Positions 8,445 through 15,804 of a DNA stretch of 64,000 bases are shown here, one piece after another. The stretch covers positions 1,000,318-1,064,317 of the forward strand of contig CAWEPH010000006.1 in assembly GCA_963810915.1 (NCBI GenBank), in the 5' to 3' direction. Origin of the DNA: JAOUEA01 sp963810915 (lineage in GTDB: Bacteria > Actinomycetota > UBA4738 > HRBIN12). Both the position numbers and the translations under genes were made by a program. The notes beneath the pieces are model-generated. The model saw nothing but the letters and a program-made list of their open reading frames with translations. It was not told where the DNA came from and made no database searches. How positions within the stretch are numbered: position 1 is the first letter of the stretch; every line of letters starts with the position of its first letter.

Positions 8445-9839
8445 TCACCCCAGCTGCATCTGCTGGTCGATGTCGCTGGCGAGTTGCTGCAGCCCGGCCT
8501 GAAGATCGGGGACCTGGCCCGATTCCCATTTGTCGATGAACGCGACCCACATGTCCGCATCCGTCTGGCCGATCGGCGTGAGCGGCTTGAACTCGGAATG
8601 CGGGTTGCCGAAGATCTCCAGGAACGGCTTGAAGTGCTCGTCAGCGTTGAGGCCGGGATCCTTGAGCGATTCGAACGTCGTCGGGATGTTCTTCAACGTG
8701 TTCGCGAGTTTCACCTCGGCTCCGGTGTCCAGGGCGAGATACTTGAGGAGTGTCCACGCCTCCGCCGCGTGCTGTGCGTTGGAAGGGATGCCCAGGACGT
8801 CCCCGCCGATCTGACCCGCCCCGAAGAGCTCCGGATGGTCGTCCGCCACGGGGAACGCCGCCGTGCCGTAGTCGATCTTGGCCTCGTCGTCCTGGATGAA
8901 GGCGTTCCGCCACTCGCCGTCGAAGGCCATCGCGAGCTGCTCGGTCTCGAATGCCTGGGCTGAGGACCACTCGGAGTTGGGTCCCCCCACCTCCGCGAAG
9001 TACTGCTGCAGTTTGTCGTACCCGTCCGGCCCGTAGACGTTCTCGATGAAGGCCTTGTCCCATTCCAGCAACGCCGCCCAGCTGGGATCGCTCGCGAACG
9101 CCGACTTGCCGTTGGCGTCGTACCACTCCCCTCCCGTGTACGCGCCGTTGTAGAAGTTCTGCAGCTCGTAGAACGAGGAAAGGGGCACGAACCCGGCCAC
9201 CTTGATGGACCCATCGGGGTTGAACGTGGTCAGCTTCTTCGCATCTGATTCCAGCTGCGAGAGGGTCTTGGGAGGCTGTGAGATCCCCGCCGCCTTGAAC
9301 ATGTCCTTGTTGTAGTAGAGGCCGTACGCGTCGGAGAGCACGGGCAGCGTGCACTGGTTCCCCTCGAAGCTCGTGTACCGCGAGGCCGGCTCGGGGATCT
9401 CCTTCGACAGATCGATGCCGTCGTTCTGCAGATCGGTCGTCAGGTCGCTGTATGCCCCGCTCGAACAGAACTTCGCGACGTTGTCCGGCCCTTGGCTGAT
9501 GGCGAGGTCGGGCGCGGTGCCCGAGCTGACCGCCCGCAGGATGTCTTGGTCGCTCTTGCCTCCGGTGTGCTGGATCGCGATGTCCGGGTACTTCTGATGG
9601 AAGTCCTGGAGCACCTCGCAGTACTTCTTGAACTCTCCACCCGTGTAGAAGCTCCAGAGGTTGATCGTCGTGACCGTCTGTGCGCCACTGGCCGAGGCGG
9701 CGTTCGAGCCCGACTCGAGCGACAAGCCCTTCGTGGTGCATTGCGCTGAGGTCGGCGCGGCTTCTCCGGAGTCCCCACCGCTCGTGCACGCGCTCGCGAT
9801 CACCACGGCAAGCGCCGCCACCGCCAAGATCCTTCTCAT
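8445..9839 (-). CDS. Sugar-binding lipoprotein of CUT1 ABC importer
   Basis: A 464-aa extracellular solute-binding protein. The N-terminus is a lipoprotein signal peptide with lipobox ASAC and lipidated Cys18, followed by a Ser/Gly/Thr linker. The mature part matches family 1 binding proteins, with WSFYTGGEF, then repeated Trp/Tyr-rich segments and the late EAWTLLKYLA block. It should capture an oligosaccharide or glycoside outside the membrane and deliver it to the two permeases. Its ATG overlaps the ROK regulator stop by 4 bp. The ligand cannot be named from sequence. Confidence 0.9.
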   Translation of the reverse strand: MRRILAVAALAVVIASACTSGGDSGEAAPTSAQCTTKGLSLESGSNAASASGAQTVTTINLWSFYTGGEFKKYCEVLQDFHQKYPDIAIQHTGGKSDQDILRAVSSGTAPDLAISQGPDNVAKFCSSGAYSDLTTDLQNDGIDLSKEIPEPASRYTSFEGNQCTLPVLSDAYGLYYNKDMFKAAGISQPPKTLSQLESDAKKLTTFNPDGSIKVAGFVPLSSFYELQNFYNGAYTGGEWYDANGKSAFASDPSWAALLEWDKAFIENVYGPDGYDKLQQYFAEVGGPNSEWSSAQAFETEQLAMAFDGEWRNAFIQDDEAKIDYGTAAFPVADDHPELFGAGQIGGDVLGIPSNAQHAAEAWTLLKYLALDTGAEVKLANTLKNIPTTFESLKDPGLNADEHFKPFLEIFGNPHSEFKPLTPIGQTDADMWVAFIDKWESGQVPDLQAGLQQLASDIDQQMQLG

Positions 9840-10996
9840 CTATGCCCTCCTGTTTCCATCGCAGGGATCCGACCCTTCCCATCAGTACGTGAGAACAGCT
9901 GATCTTGGGCGGCGTCGAGCGCCATCGAGACCGCCCCCACCAACTCGGCGTCCTCGCCGAGCGCCGACACCTCGATCCGCGGGCGGAACGGCGAGAGCTC
10001 CGCCAGTTCTTCCCTGACCGGCTCGAGAAGCAGATCGCCGTTACGTCCCACACCACCGCCGAGGATCACCAGTTCCGGATCCACGACTGGCACGATCGCC
10101 GCGATGGCGAGCGCGATCCGCTCAGCAACGCTTTGCACGACCCCGAGCGCTCGCGCGTCCCCGGCGCGCGCCGCATCGAAGATACGCCGCGGGTTCAACG
10201 GAGGTCGCATCCCCGCGGCGCGCGCCAGAGCCACGACACCCTCGACACCGAGCGCACCCTCCAGCGCCCCCCGACGCCGTGCGTTCGCCCCGTGGGGGTC
10301 CGCGTTCCCCAGCGGCAGGTAGCCAACCTCACCGGCCGCGCCGGTCGAACCGCGGAAGAGCTGACCGTTCAACACGAGACCCATCCCAACGCCGGTCGCG
10401 ACGTGGAGATACACGAAGTCTTCGACGCCTTTTCCGAGACCGCGCCACCGCTCCCCGAGCGTAGCCAGGTTCACGTCGTTCTCGAACGCGACCTTCGTCC
10501 CGAGCTCCCGCTGCACGACCTCCGCCAATCCCTCCCGGCCCCATCCTGGAAGGTTATGCGCGAGAGCCACCTGGCCCCGCGAGGCCTCGAACACCCCCGG
10601 GCTGCCGATGACCGCGACCGTGACCTGCTTCCAGCGGATCCCCGCTTCCGACGCGAGCGCGTGCGCGATGTCGCCGAGTTGTTCGATCAGGGAGCGCGCG
10701 CTGCGGACGCGGGCACCCTCATCCCTGCGGGCCAGGATCTCGCCTGTGAGATCGGCGATCGCCGCCCGCACCCGGTCGCGCCCGACGTCGAGCCCCACGA
10801 CCCACCCGGCTCGCGGGTTCATGGCGTAGAGGATCGCCGTTGGACCTTTGCCACCTGATGTGCGGCCCGCCTCGCGCACCAGCTTCGCGCGTTCCAACGC
10901 CGAGAGGGCTTGACTGACGGTCGGCTTCGAGAGTCCCGAATCGCGAGCGATCTGAGCCCGTGAGACGGGACCGACATGGCGGATGAACTCCAACAC
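9836..10996 (-). CDS. ROK family transcriptional regulator (repressor of the sugar operon)
   Basis: Residues 1-60 form a winged helix-turn-helix (SRAQIARDSGLSKPTVSQ), followed by a ROK sugar-sensing ASKHA domain with GLDVGRDRVRAAI, AFENDVNLATLGE and ILGGGVGRNGD. The usual ROK zinc cluster (CxCGxxGC) is not visible; the corresponding stretch reads PLGNADPHGANARRRGALE, so the zinc site appears lost. The only canonical start in frame is GTG 10996, yet family-like residues (AGTPSLLRAINERT) continue upstream, so the N-terminus is probably longer (see findings). It is first in the operon and has its own operator upstream. Predicted: repressor released by a sugar or sugar phosphate. Confidence 0.85.
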   Translation of the reverse strand: MLEFIRHVGPVSRAQIARDSGLSKPTVSQALSALERAKLVREAGRTSGGKGPTAILYAMNPRAGWVVGLDVGRDRVRAAIADLTGEILARRDEGARVRSARSLIEQLGDIAHALASEAGIRWKQVTVAVIGSPGVFEASRGQVALAHNLPGWGREGLAEVVQRELGTKVAFENDVNLATLGERWRGLGKGVEDFVYLHVATGVGMGLVLNGQLFRGSTGAAGEVGYLPLGNADPHGANARRRGALEGALGVEGVVALARAAGMRPPLNPRRIFDAARAGDARALGVVQSVAERIALAIAAIVPVVDPELVILGGGVGRNGDLLLEPVREELAELSPFRPRIEVSALGEDAELVGAVSMALDAAQDQLFSRTDGKGRIPAMETGGHR

Positions 10997-11083
10997 CGTC
11001 CGCTCGTTGATGGCACGCAGGAGGCTCGGCGTACCCGCCGCGAAGGTCTGCTCGCCGCCCGTGGCTCTCCCTCCGCCAAGTGC

Positions 11084-11100
11084 TAAGGAAACTTTCCTAA
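11084..11100. promoter_or_regulatory. Predicted ROK operator, copy 1
   Basis: TAAGGAAACTTTCCTAA: two 6-bp inverted arms AGGAAA/TTTCCT around a single central base. It lies just downstream of the predicted transcription start of the ROK-ABC operon, where a bound repressor would block RNA polymerase. The central 13-mer recurs exactly at 15816-15828. Assignment to the ROK protein is inferred from autoregulatory placement. Confidence 0.7.
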
Positions 11101-11112
11101 CTATTCAGCCGG

Positions 11113-11142
11113 ATGCTACGCTGCCGCTCCGAGGGGGGTCAA
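11113..11142 (-). promoter_or_regulatory. Predicted promoter of the ROK/ABC/dehydrogenase/kinase operon
   Basis: On the minus strand TTGACC (11142-11137) is separated by 18 bp from TAGCAT (11118-11113), a fair match to sigma-70 -35 and -10 elements. The start of transcription would fall near 11106, immediately before the operator at 11084-11100. Confidence 0.55.
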
Positions 11143-11158
11143 GGGAAGACGCCGGATC

Positions 11159-12454
11159 TCAGCGGACGAACCGAGGAAGGTATGCAGCATGCGCGGTGAG
11201 GTAGGCGTCCAGCATCGCCTCGGCCTGATCGAGGCTGCGGACCAGCGGGTGGATCGCCAGCGCCTCGAGCGCCAACCTCCGGTCGCCCGTGAGCGCCGCC
11301 TCGGCCGTGAGCGCGGCGTGGGCAGCGACCTGCCGCACGAGCCCGCTGACCTCAGGCGGGAGGACCCCCTGGGGCAGGGGTGCGACCGCGCGCCCGTGGA
11401 TGTCTGCCGGCGTCTCCACGATCACGCCCTGAGGGAGATCCACGACCTGACCCTCGTTGGGCAGGTTCAGGATCACACGCAGGTCGGCCCCCGAAAGCAT
11501 CGCCGCCGCGATCCGCACCGCGAAATCCCCGTGTTCCTCGCTCGCGCGAGCCATCGACGGTCGAGGGAAGTCGGCGCCGGCCTCGCGTCGATAGCTCTCC
11601 AGCACGTCGGGAAGGATCGCGATCACCTCGTCCGCCCGGGTCGTCCCCGCAGCGCGCTGGTGCGCCAGCACCTCGTCGTGGAAGAAGAAGTACTGCATGT
11701 ACTCGCTCGGGATGCGGCGCAGCAACCGGAAGAGGCGCACGATGTGCCGCTCGTCGTCGCTCTGCAGTCCTTCCAGATCGAGCGAGTCCAGCAGCGGCCA
11801 CAGCTCCGCCGTCACGTCGCGACCGTCCACGCGGACGGCGCGCGTGAACGTCATGTGGTTGGTGCCGGCCGTGTCGAGCTCCACATTCGCCGGATCGACG
11901 CCGAGCAGCCGCGCGAGGAAGGCCTCCTCGCCCGCCGTCTGATCGCAGAGACCGAGGAACGGGATCTCGGGCCCGAAACGGGCCATGGCCTCGCTCACGA
12001 TCTGCACGGGGTTGGTGTAGTTGAGGAGGATCGCCCCATCGCCGCCGACCTTCAGCAGTTCCTCGGCGATCTCCACCACGATCGGCACGGACCGCAGCGC
12101 CATGGCGAACCCACCGGGCCCCGCCGTCTCCTGACCCAGCACCCCGTGATCCACCGCGATCCGCTCGTCCAGACGCCGGGCCTCGAGCCCGCCCGGACGG
12201 AACGCCGAGAGCACCACGTCCGCCCCTTCCATCGCTCGCAGGCGATCCGCCTGCGCCTCGACGCGGACGTCCCCGGCGCCCCGCGATCGCAGGATCCCCT
12301 CACTCAGGCGCCGCTGCAGATCCATGGCATCCTCGTCGATGTCCTGCAGCACCACGGTCGCGCCGGCGAGCGCCTCGCGCGCGTGCACGATGCCGAACGC
12401 GATCCCCGGCATGTACGCGGATCCTCCGCCGATCACGACGATGCGCGGGCCCAT
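11159..12454 (-). CDS. GH4 family NAD-dependent glycosidase, copy 1
   Basis: A 431-aa GH4 enzyme with the NAD-binding GGGSAYMPG, the GH4 signature LGQETAGPGGFAMALRSVP, the metal-ligand cysteine region GLCDQTAG and the metal-ligand histidine in TNHMTF. GH4 enzymes use NAD and a divalent metal and cleave through a transient 3-keto intermediate, so they accept both alpha and beta links; family members include 6-phospho-glucosidases, alpha-galactosidases and alpha-glucuronidases. It is divergent from the DegT gene with a 51-bp gap. It is only distantly similar to the second GH4 at 14482, so the two probably have different substrates. Confidence 0.9.
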   Translation of the reverse strand: MGPRIVVIGGGSAYMPGIAFGIVHAREALAGATVVLQDIDEDAMDLQRRLSEGILRSRGAGDVRVEAQADRLRAMEGADVVLSAFRPGGLEARRLDERIAVDHGVLGQETAGPGGFAMALRSVPIVVEIAEELLKVGGDGAILLNYTNPVQIVSEAMARFGPEIPFLGLCDQTAGEEAFLARLLGVDPANVELDTAGTNHMTFTRAVRVDGRDVTAELWPLLDSLDLEGLQSDDERHIVRLFRLLRRIPSEYMQYFFFHDEVLAHQRAAGTTRADEVIAILPDVLESYRREAGADFPRPSMARASEEHGDFAVRIAAAMLSGADLRVILNLPNEGQVVDLPQGVIVETPADIHGRAVAPLPQGVLPPEVSGLVRQVAAHAALTAEAALTGDRRLALEALAIHPLVRSLDQAEAMLDAYLTAHAAYLPRFVR

Positions 12455-12505
12455 GCGGCCACGCTAACAGCCAGGGCCAGCGCCCGAGAGGAGTGACACA
12501 CGAGG

Positions 12506-13741
12506 ATGCCTGAGCTCGCGATCAACGGCGGCACGCCCGTCCGGTCGAGCGGGTACCCGGCCTGGCCGGCGCCCGACGACGAGTACGTGGCCGCGGTCAC
12601 CGACGTGGTGCGCAACGGGGAATGGGGAGGGTTCCCCGAGCCCGGCCTGCACGGCGGCGCGTTCGAGGAAGCCTTCGCCGCCTACCAAGGCGCGGAGCAC
12701 GGGGTCTTGATGATGAACGGCACGGTGACGATGGAGGTCGCCTGCAAGGCGCTCGACATCGGCTGGGGCGACGAGGTCATCATCCCGGCATTGACCTTCG
12801 CGGCGACCGCCTACGCCCCGATGGCGGCGGGCGCCCTGCCGGTCTTCGTGGACGTCACCCCGGAGACCTGGACGATCGACCCGGATCGGGCGGAGGCGGC
12901 GATCACCGAGCGCACCAAGGCGATCCTCCCGGTGCACCTGGGTCACCAGATGGCCGACATGGACCGGATCATGGAGATCGCCGCCAAGCACGGACTCGCG
13001 GTGATCGAGGATTGCGCACATGCGCACGGCCAACAGTGGAAGGGGCGGGGCGCAGGGTGCTTCGGCGACTTCGGGTCCTTCAGCCACCAGTCCTCGAAGA
13101 TCCTGACGTCAGGAGAAGGCGGCACGCTGCTCACGGACGACGAGACGCTCGCGCGCCGCGCACACTCCATCATCGATTGCGGCCGGCCGAAGGATGCCGA
13201 GGAGAAGGAGCACACCTTCGGCGCCAACTACCGACTCAGCGAGCTGAACGCCGCCCTGCTCGTGGTGGCGATGCGCAAGTTCCCCGCGCAACAGGCGGAA
13301 CGTGCCATCGCCGGCAAGGCGTTCGAAGAGATGGCGGCCCAGATCACGGGCGTGCGCGTCATGCCGCACGACCAGCGCATCACGCGGTGGAGCTTCTACA
13401 ACTACATCCTTGCCATCGACCCGGACGCGTTCGGTGGCGCCACGAACGAGATCGTCTGCGCGGCGATGGAGGCCGAAGGCATCCCCGCCGAGGTGCAGTA
13501 CCCGTCGATGAACCGCTACGAGCTCTTCCAGCCATCGCTCTCTCGACTGCCGGTTGCGGTGGAGTTCGCCGACCGACTGGACCCGAACACGATGTCCTTC
13601 CCGGTGGCGGAGGCCGCCGGCCAGCGCGAATCGGTCTACTTCATGGAGACGGTCTTCCGCGATGGGACCCGGGGCATCGAGGACGCAGCGGAGGCGCTCG
13701 CCAAGATCCAGCGCAACGCCGCCGAGCTGCCGAGGGGCTGA
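12506..13741 (+). CDS. DegT/DnrJ/EryC1/StrS family PLP aminotransferase
   Basis: A 411-aa sugar or cyclitol aminotransferase. The PLP-binding lysine is K198 in SHQSSKILTSGEGG, preceded by the EDCAHAHG aspartate motif and followed by GANYRLSELNAAL. The N-terminus INGGTPVR and overall pattern recall the StsC/inosose aminotransferase branch, which moves an amino group between glutamine or glutamate and a keto-cyclitol or keto-sugar. In catabolic clusters such enzymes may run as deaminases. It is divergent from GH4 copy 1 and followed by a hairpin at 13752-13782. The true substrate is unknown. Confidence 0.88.
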   Translation: MPELAINGGTPVRSSGYPAWPAPDDEYVAAVTDVVRNGEWGGFPEPGLHGGAFEEAFAAYQGAEHGVLMMNGTVTMEVACKALDIGWGDEVIIPALTFAATAYAPMAAGALPVFVDVTPETWTIDPDRAEAAITERTKAILPVHLGHQMADMDRIMEIAAKHGLAVIEDCAHAHGQQWKGRGAGCFGDFGSFSHQSSKILTSGEGGTLLTDDETLARRAHSIIDCGRPKDAEEKEHTFGANYRLSELNAALLVVAMRKFPAQQAERAIAGKAFEEMAAQITGVRVMPHDQRITRWSFYNYILAIDPDAFGGATNEIVCAAMEAEGIPAEVQYPSMNRYELFQPSLSRLPVAVEFADRLDPNTMSFPVAEAAGQRESVYFMETVFRDGTRGIEDAAEALAKIQRNAAELPRG

Positions 13742-13751
13742 CGCGTCCGGG

Positions 13752-13782
13752 ACGCGGGGTCGGGCACGCCTCGGCCCCGCGT
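13752..13782. terminator. Hairpin between convergent genes (probable bidirectional terminator)
   Basis: ACGCGGGG (13752-13759) pairs with CCCCGCGT (13775-13782), an 8-bp perfect stem with a 15-nt loop, in the 63-bp gap between the convergent DegT and GyrI-like genes. There is no U-tract, as is common in GC-rich actinobacteria. Confidence 0.55.
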
Positions 13783-13804
13783 TCCGGCCAACCCCGCGCG
13801 GGAC

Positions 13805-14272
13805 TCAGCGGACCGGGAACTCGATCTCCGTCATCAGGTCCGCCGGGTCGGGCGTCTCCCGCGGATCCGTGAGGTAGATCTCGCGCGGCGGTCCGTCCGC
13901 CACCAAGGAGTTGTCGCGGATCCAGCCGTCTACCGCCTCGTACGCAGATCCCACCGCGTCGTAAGGACCGTGGTGAACCGTCGAGGCTACCGCCCCGCCC
14001 GGGATCTCGTTCACCTCGACGTCGTCGTCGCCCATGAACCGATATCCCACCGGCACGCACACCTCGATCTCGGCACGGCGCTCGGGGAGATCCATACGGT
14101 CGTACACGACGAACGGCGGGCCGGCCGGCCGCTCGTGCGCGCGTCCCATCGAGTTCATCAAGGTCCGGAACGCTTCGCCGACCACGGACCCGATCGCATC
14201 GACGGTCGTGTGTCGGCGCACCTCAGCGACGTGTTGCGGCGGCACCTGCTTCACCGTCACCTCGTACGGCAT
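13805..14272 (-). CDS. GyrI-like / AraC effector-binding domain protein
   Basis: A 155-aa stand-alone small-molecule-binding domain of the GyrI/Rob-C-terminal type: MPYEVTVKQVP, then a GxVVGEAFRTLM helix, a PPFVVYDRMD strand, IEVCVPVG and the conserved VHHGPYDAVGSAYEAVDGWI block. I chose ATG 14272 because AAGGAGG sits 5 bases upstream and the domain begins exactly there. The open frame extends to ATG 14485, which overlaps the GH4 stop; see that entry. Such domains bind lipophilic cations or metabolites, or inhibit gyrase; the role here is unknown. It is probably co-transcribed with GH4 copy 2. Confidence 0.75.
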   Translation of the reverse strand: MPYEVTVKQVPPQHVAEVRRHTTVDAIGSVVGEAFRTLMNSMGRAHERPAGPPFVVYDRMDLPERRAEIEVCVPVGYRFMGDDDVEVNEIPGGAVASTVHHGPYDAVGSAYEAVDGWIRDNSLVADGPPREIYLTDPRETPDPADLMTEIEFPVR

Positions 14273-14485
14273 CATCGCCTCCTTCATCCTCCACCTCCAT
14301 GGTGGCCCTTTGGCGGCGTCGGCCCACGGGTCCTTCGACCCGCAATAACGACCCCAGAACGGCCCGCTGAGACCGGGCCACACCCAGACGCGTGGCGAGT
14401 TCGAACGGATCGGGCGCGCGTCTGCCGCGAGGTCTCGATACACGGTCAGGCGTATCGCCTCGTCGTCGATCTCGATCCCGCTCAT
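14273..14485 (-). other. Open N-terminal extension between GH4 copy 2 and the GyrI-like domain
   Basis: In frame with the GyrI-like gene, a 71-codon stretch begins at ATG 14485, whose TGA-overlapping context (ATGA with the GH4 stop) is typical of coupled genes here. Its first ~36 codons keep high G/C in third positions (MSGIEIDDEAIRLTVY...), then usage becomes less coding-like around the WGRYCGSKD segment. It may be a real N-terminal domain, a remnant of a separate gene, or an untranslated leader. I recognise no family. Confidence 0.35.
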
Positions 14486-15756
14486 CCTTCGGGGAAGAAC
14501 CTCGGGAGGTACGCGCGGTTCTGCTCCAGCAGATCATCGAGCATCGGCCCGGCCCGGTCGTAGTCGCCCACGAGGGGGTTGGTCATGAGCGCCTTCAACG
14601 CAACGCCCCGGTCCCCCGTGATCGCCGCCTGGACGGCGAGCAACTCGTACGCCTTCGCGTGCTCCACGAGCGCGAGCATCTCGGGCGCGAGAGGTTCGAC
14701 GGGCAACGGGTGCGCTCCGTCCCGGTCGACGGTGGCCGCCACCTCCACGACCGCGTCGTCCGGCAGGTTCGGGATGGCGCCGCCGTTGCGCACGTTGACG
14801 GCTTGGACGTCTTCCGTCCCCGCATGGAGAGAGGCGACGAGCGCGGCGGCGGCGTCGCTGTAGAACGCGCCGCCGCGTTCCTCCAGGAGCTTCGGCTTGG
14901 TGTCGAGGGCGGGATCCTTGTAGAGCTCGAGGAGACCCGCCTCGATCTCCATGACCTCTTCCGCGCGCGTCCTGGACGTCTTCTGCTCCTCCAGAACGCG
15001 ACCCGTCAGGTAGTAGTAGTGCAGGTAGTAGCTCGGGACGGCCCCCACGGCGCGGATCAGCTCGGCCGGCATGTCGGTCTCCTGGGCGACTACGTCCACG
15101 GCCTTGTCGATGATCTCGGGCAGCCGGTCGACGCCGTCCACCATCACCTTGCGCTCCCACGTCAGGTGGTTCAGTCCCACGTGTTCGAGCTGCACGCGGT
15201 CGGGCGCGACGCCGAAGTGCTCCGCGAACGCCCGTTGGAACCCGATGGCCACGTTGCAGAGGCCCAGCGCCCGGTGGCCCGTATCGATCAGCGCCTGCGT
15301 CACGAGGCCCGTGGGGTTCGTGAAGTCGACGAACCACGCGCCCGACGCGCCGCGCTTCGCCGTCTCCTCGGCGAGCTCGAGCACCACCGGCACCGTACGC
15401 AGCGCCTTCGCGAACCCCCCCGGCCCCGTGGTCTCTTGGCCGATGCAGCCGTAAGCGAGCGGGATGGTCTCGTCTTTGAACCGGGCCGCCTGTCCTCCGA
15501 CCCGCAACTGCACGATCACGAAATCGGCGCCCTCGAGCGCCCGGTCCCTGTCGGCGGTGAGGACGAGCTGCCCGTCCCAGCCGACGCGGCGCATCATGCG
15601 TTCCGCGAGCGCTCCGACGATCGCGAGGCGCTCCTCGTCGATATCCAAGAGGACCAGTTCATCCACGGGGAGGCGATCCGCCCTGGTGACGAACCCTTCG
15701 ACGAGCTCGGGCGTGTACGTGCTCCCGCCTCCGACGACCGCTACCTTCACACCCAT
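14482..15756 (-). CDS. GH4 family NAD-dependent glycosidase (6-phospho-beta-glucosidase-like), copy 2
   Basis: A 424-aa GH4 enzyme with VVGGGSTYTPEL for NAD binding, IGQETTGPGGFAKALRTVPV, the metal-ligand Cys in GLCNVAIG and the His in GLNHLTW. The pattern is close to LicH/CelF-type 6-phospho-beta-glucosidases, which need NAD, Mn2+ and a reducing environment. No PTS is present here; imported glycosides would have to be phosphorylated by the BadF-type kinases or used unphosphorylated. It is divergent from the SIS gene, and the ROK operator at 15814-15830 lies just upstream, so it is probably co-regulated. A GAAGG site precedes the ATG. Confidence 0.9.
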   Translation of the reverse strand: MGVKVAVVGGGSTYTPELVEGFVTRADRLPVDELVLLDIDEERLAIVGALAERMMRRVGWDGQLVLTADRDRALEGADFVIVQLRVGGQAARFKDETIPLAYGCIGQETTGPGGFAKALRTVPVVLELAEETAKRGASGAWFVDFTNPTGLVTQALIDTGHRALGLCNVAIGFQRAFAEHFGVAPDRVQLEHVGLNHLTWERKVMVDGVDRLPEIIDKAVDVVAQETDMPAELIRAVGAVPSYYLHYYYLTGRVLEEQKTSRTRAEEVMEIEAGLLELYKDPALDTKPKLLEERGGAFYSDAAAALVASLHAGTEDVQAVNVRNGGAIPNLPDDAVVEVAATVDRDGAHPLPVEPLAPEMLALVEHAKAYELLAVQAAITGDRGVALKALMTNPLVGDYDRAGPMLDDLLEQNRAYLPRFFPEG

Positions 15757-15767
15757 GTCACGCCGCC

Positions 15768-15797
15768 TTCACACCCGCGCCGTCGGCATCGTACACT
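15768..15797 (+). promoter_or_regulatory. Predicted promoter of the SIS-deacetylase-kinase-ATPase operon
   Basis: TTCACA (15768-15773), an 18-bp spacer, then TACACT (15792-15797). Transcription would begin about 15804-15805, at the A of the SIS start codon, which predicts a leaderless mRNA. No ribosome-binding site is visible before the ATG, in agreement. Confidence 0.6.
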
Positions 15798-15804
15798 CGC
15801 GCCG

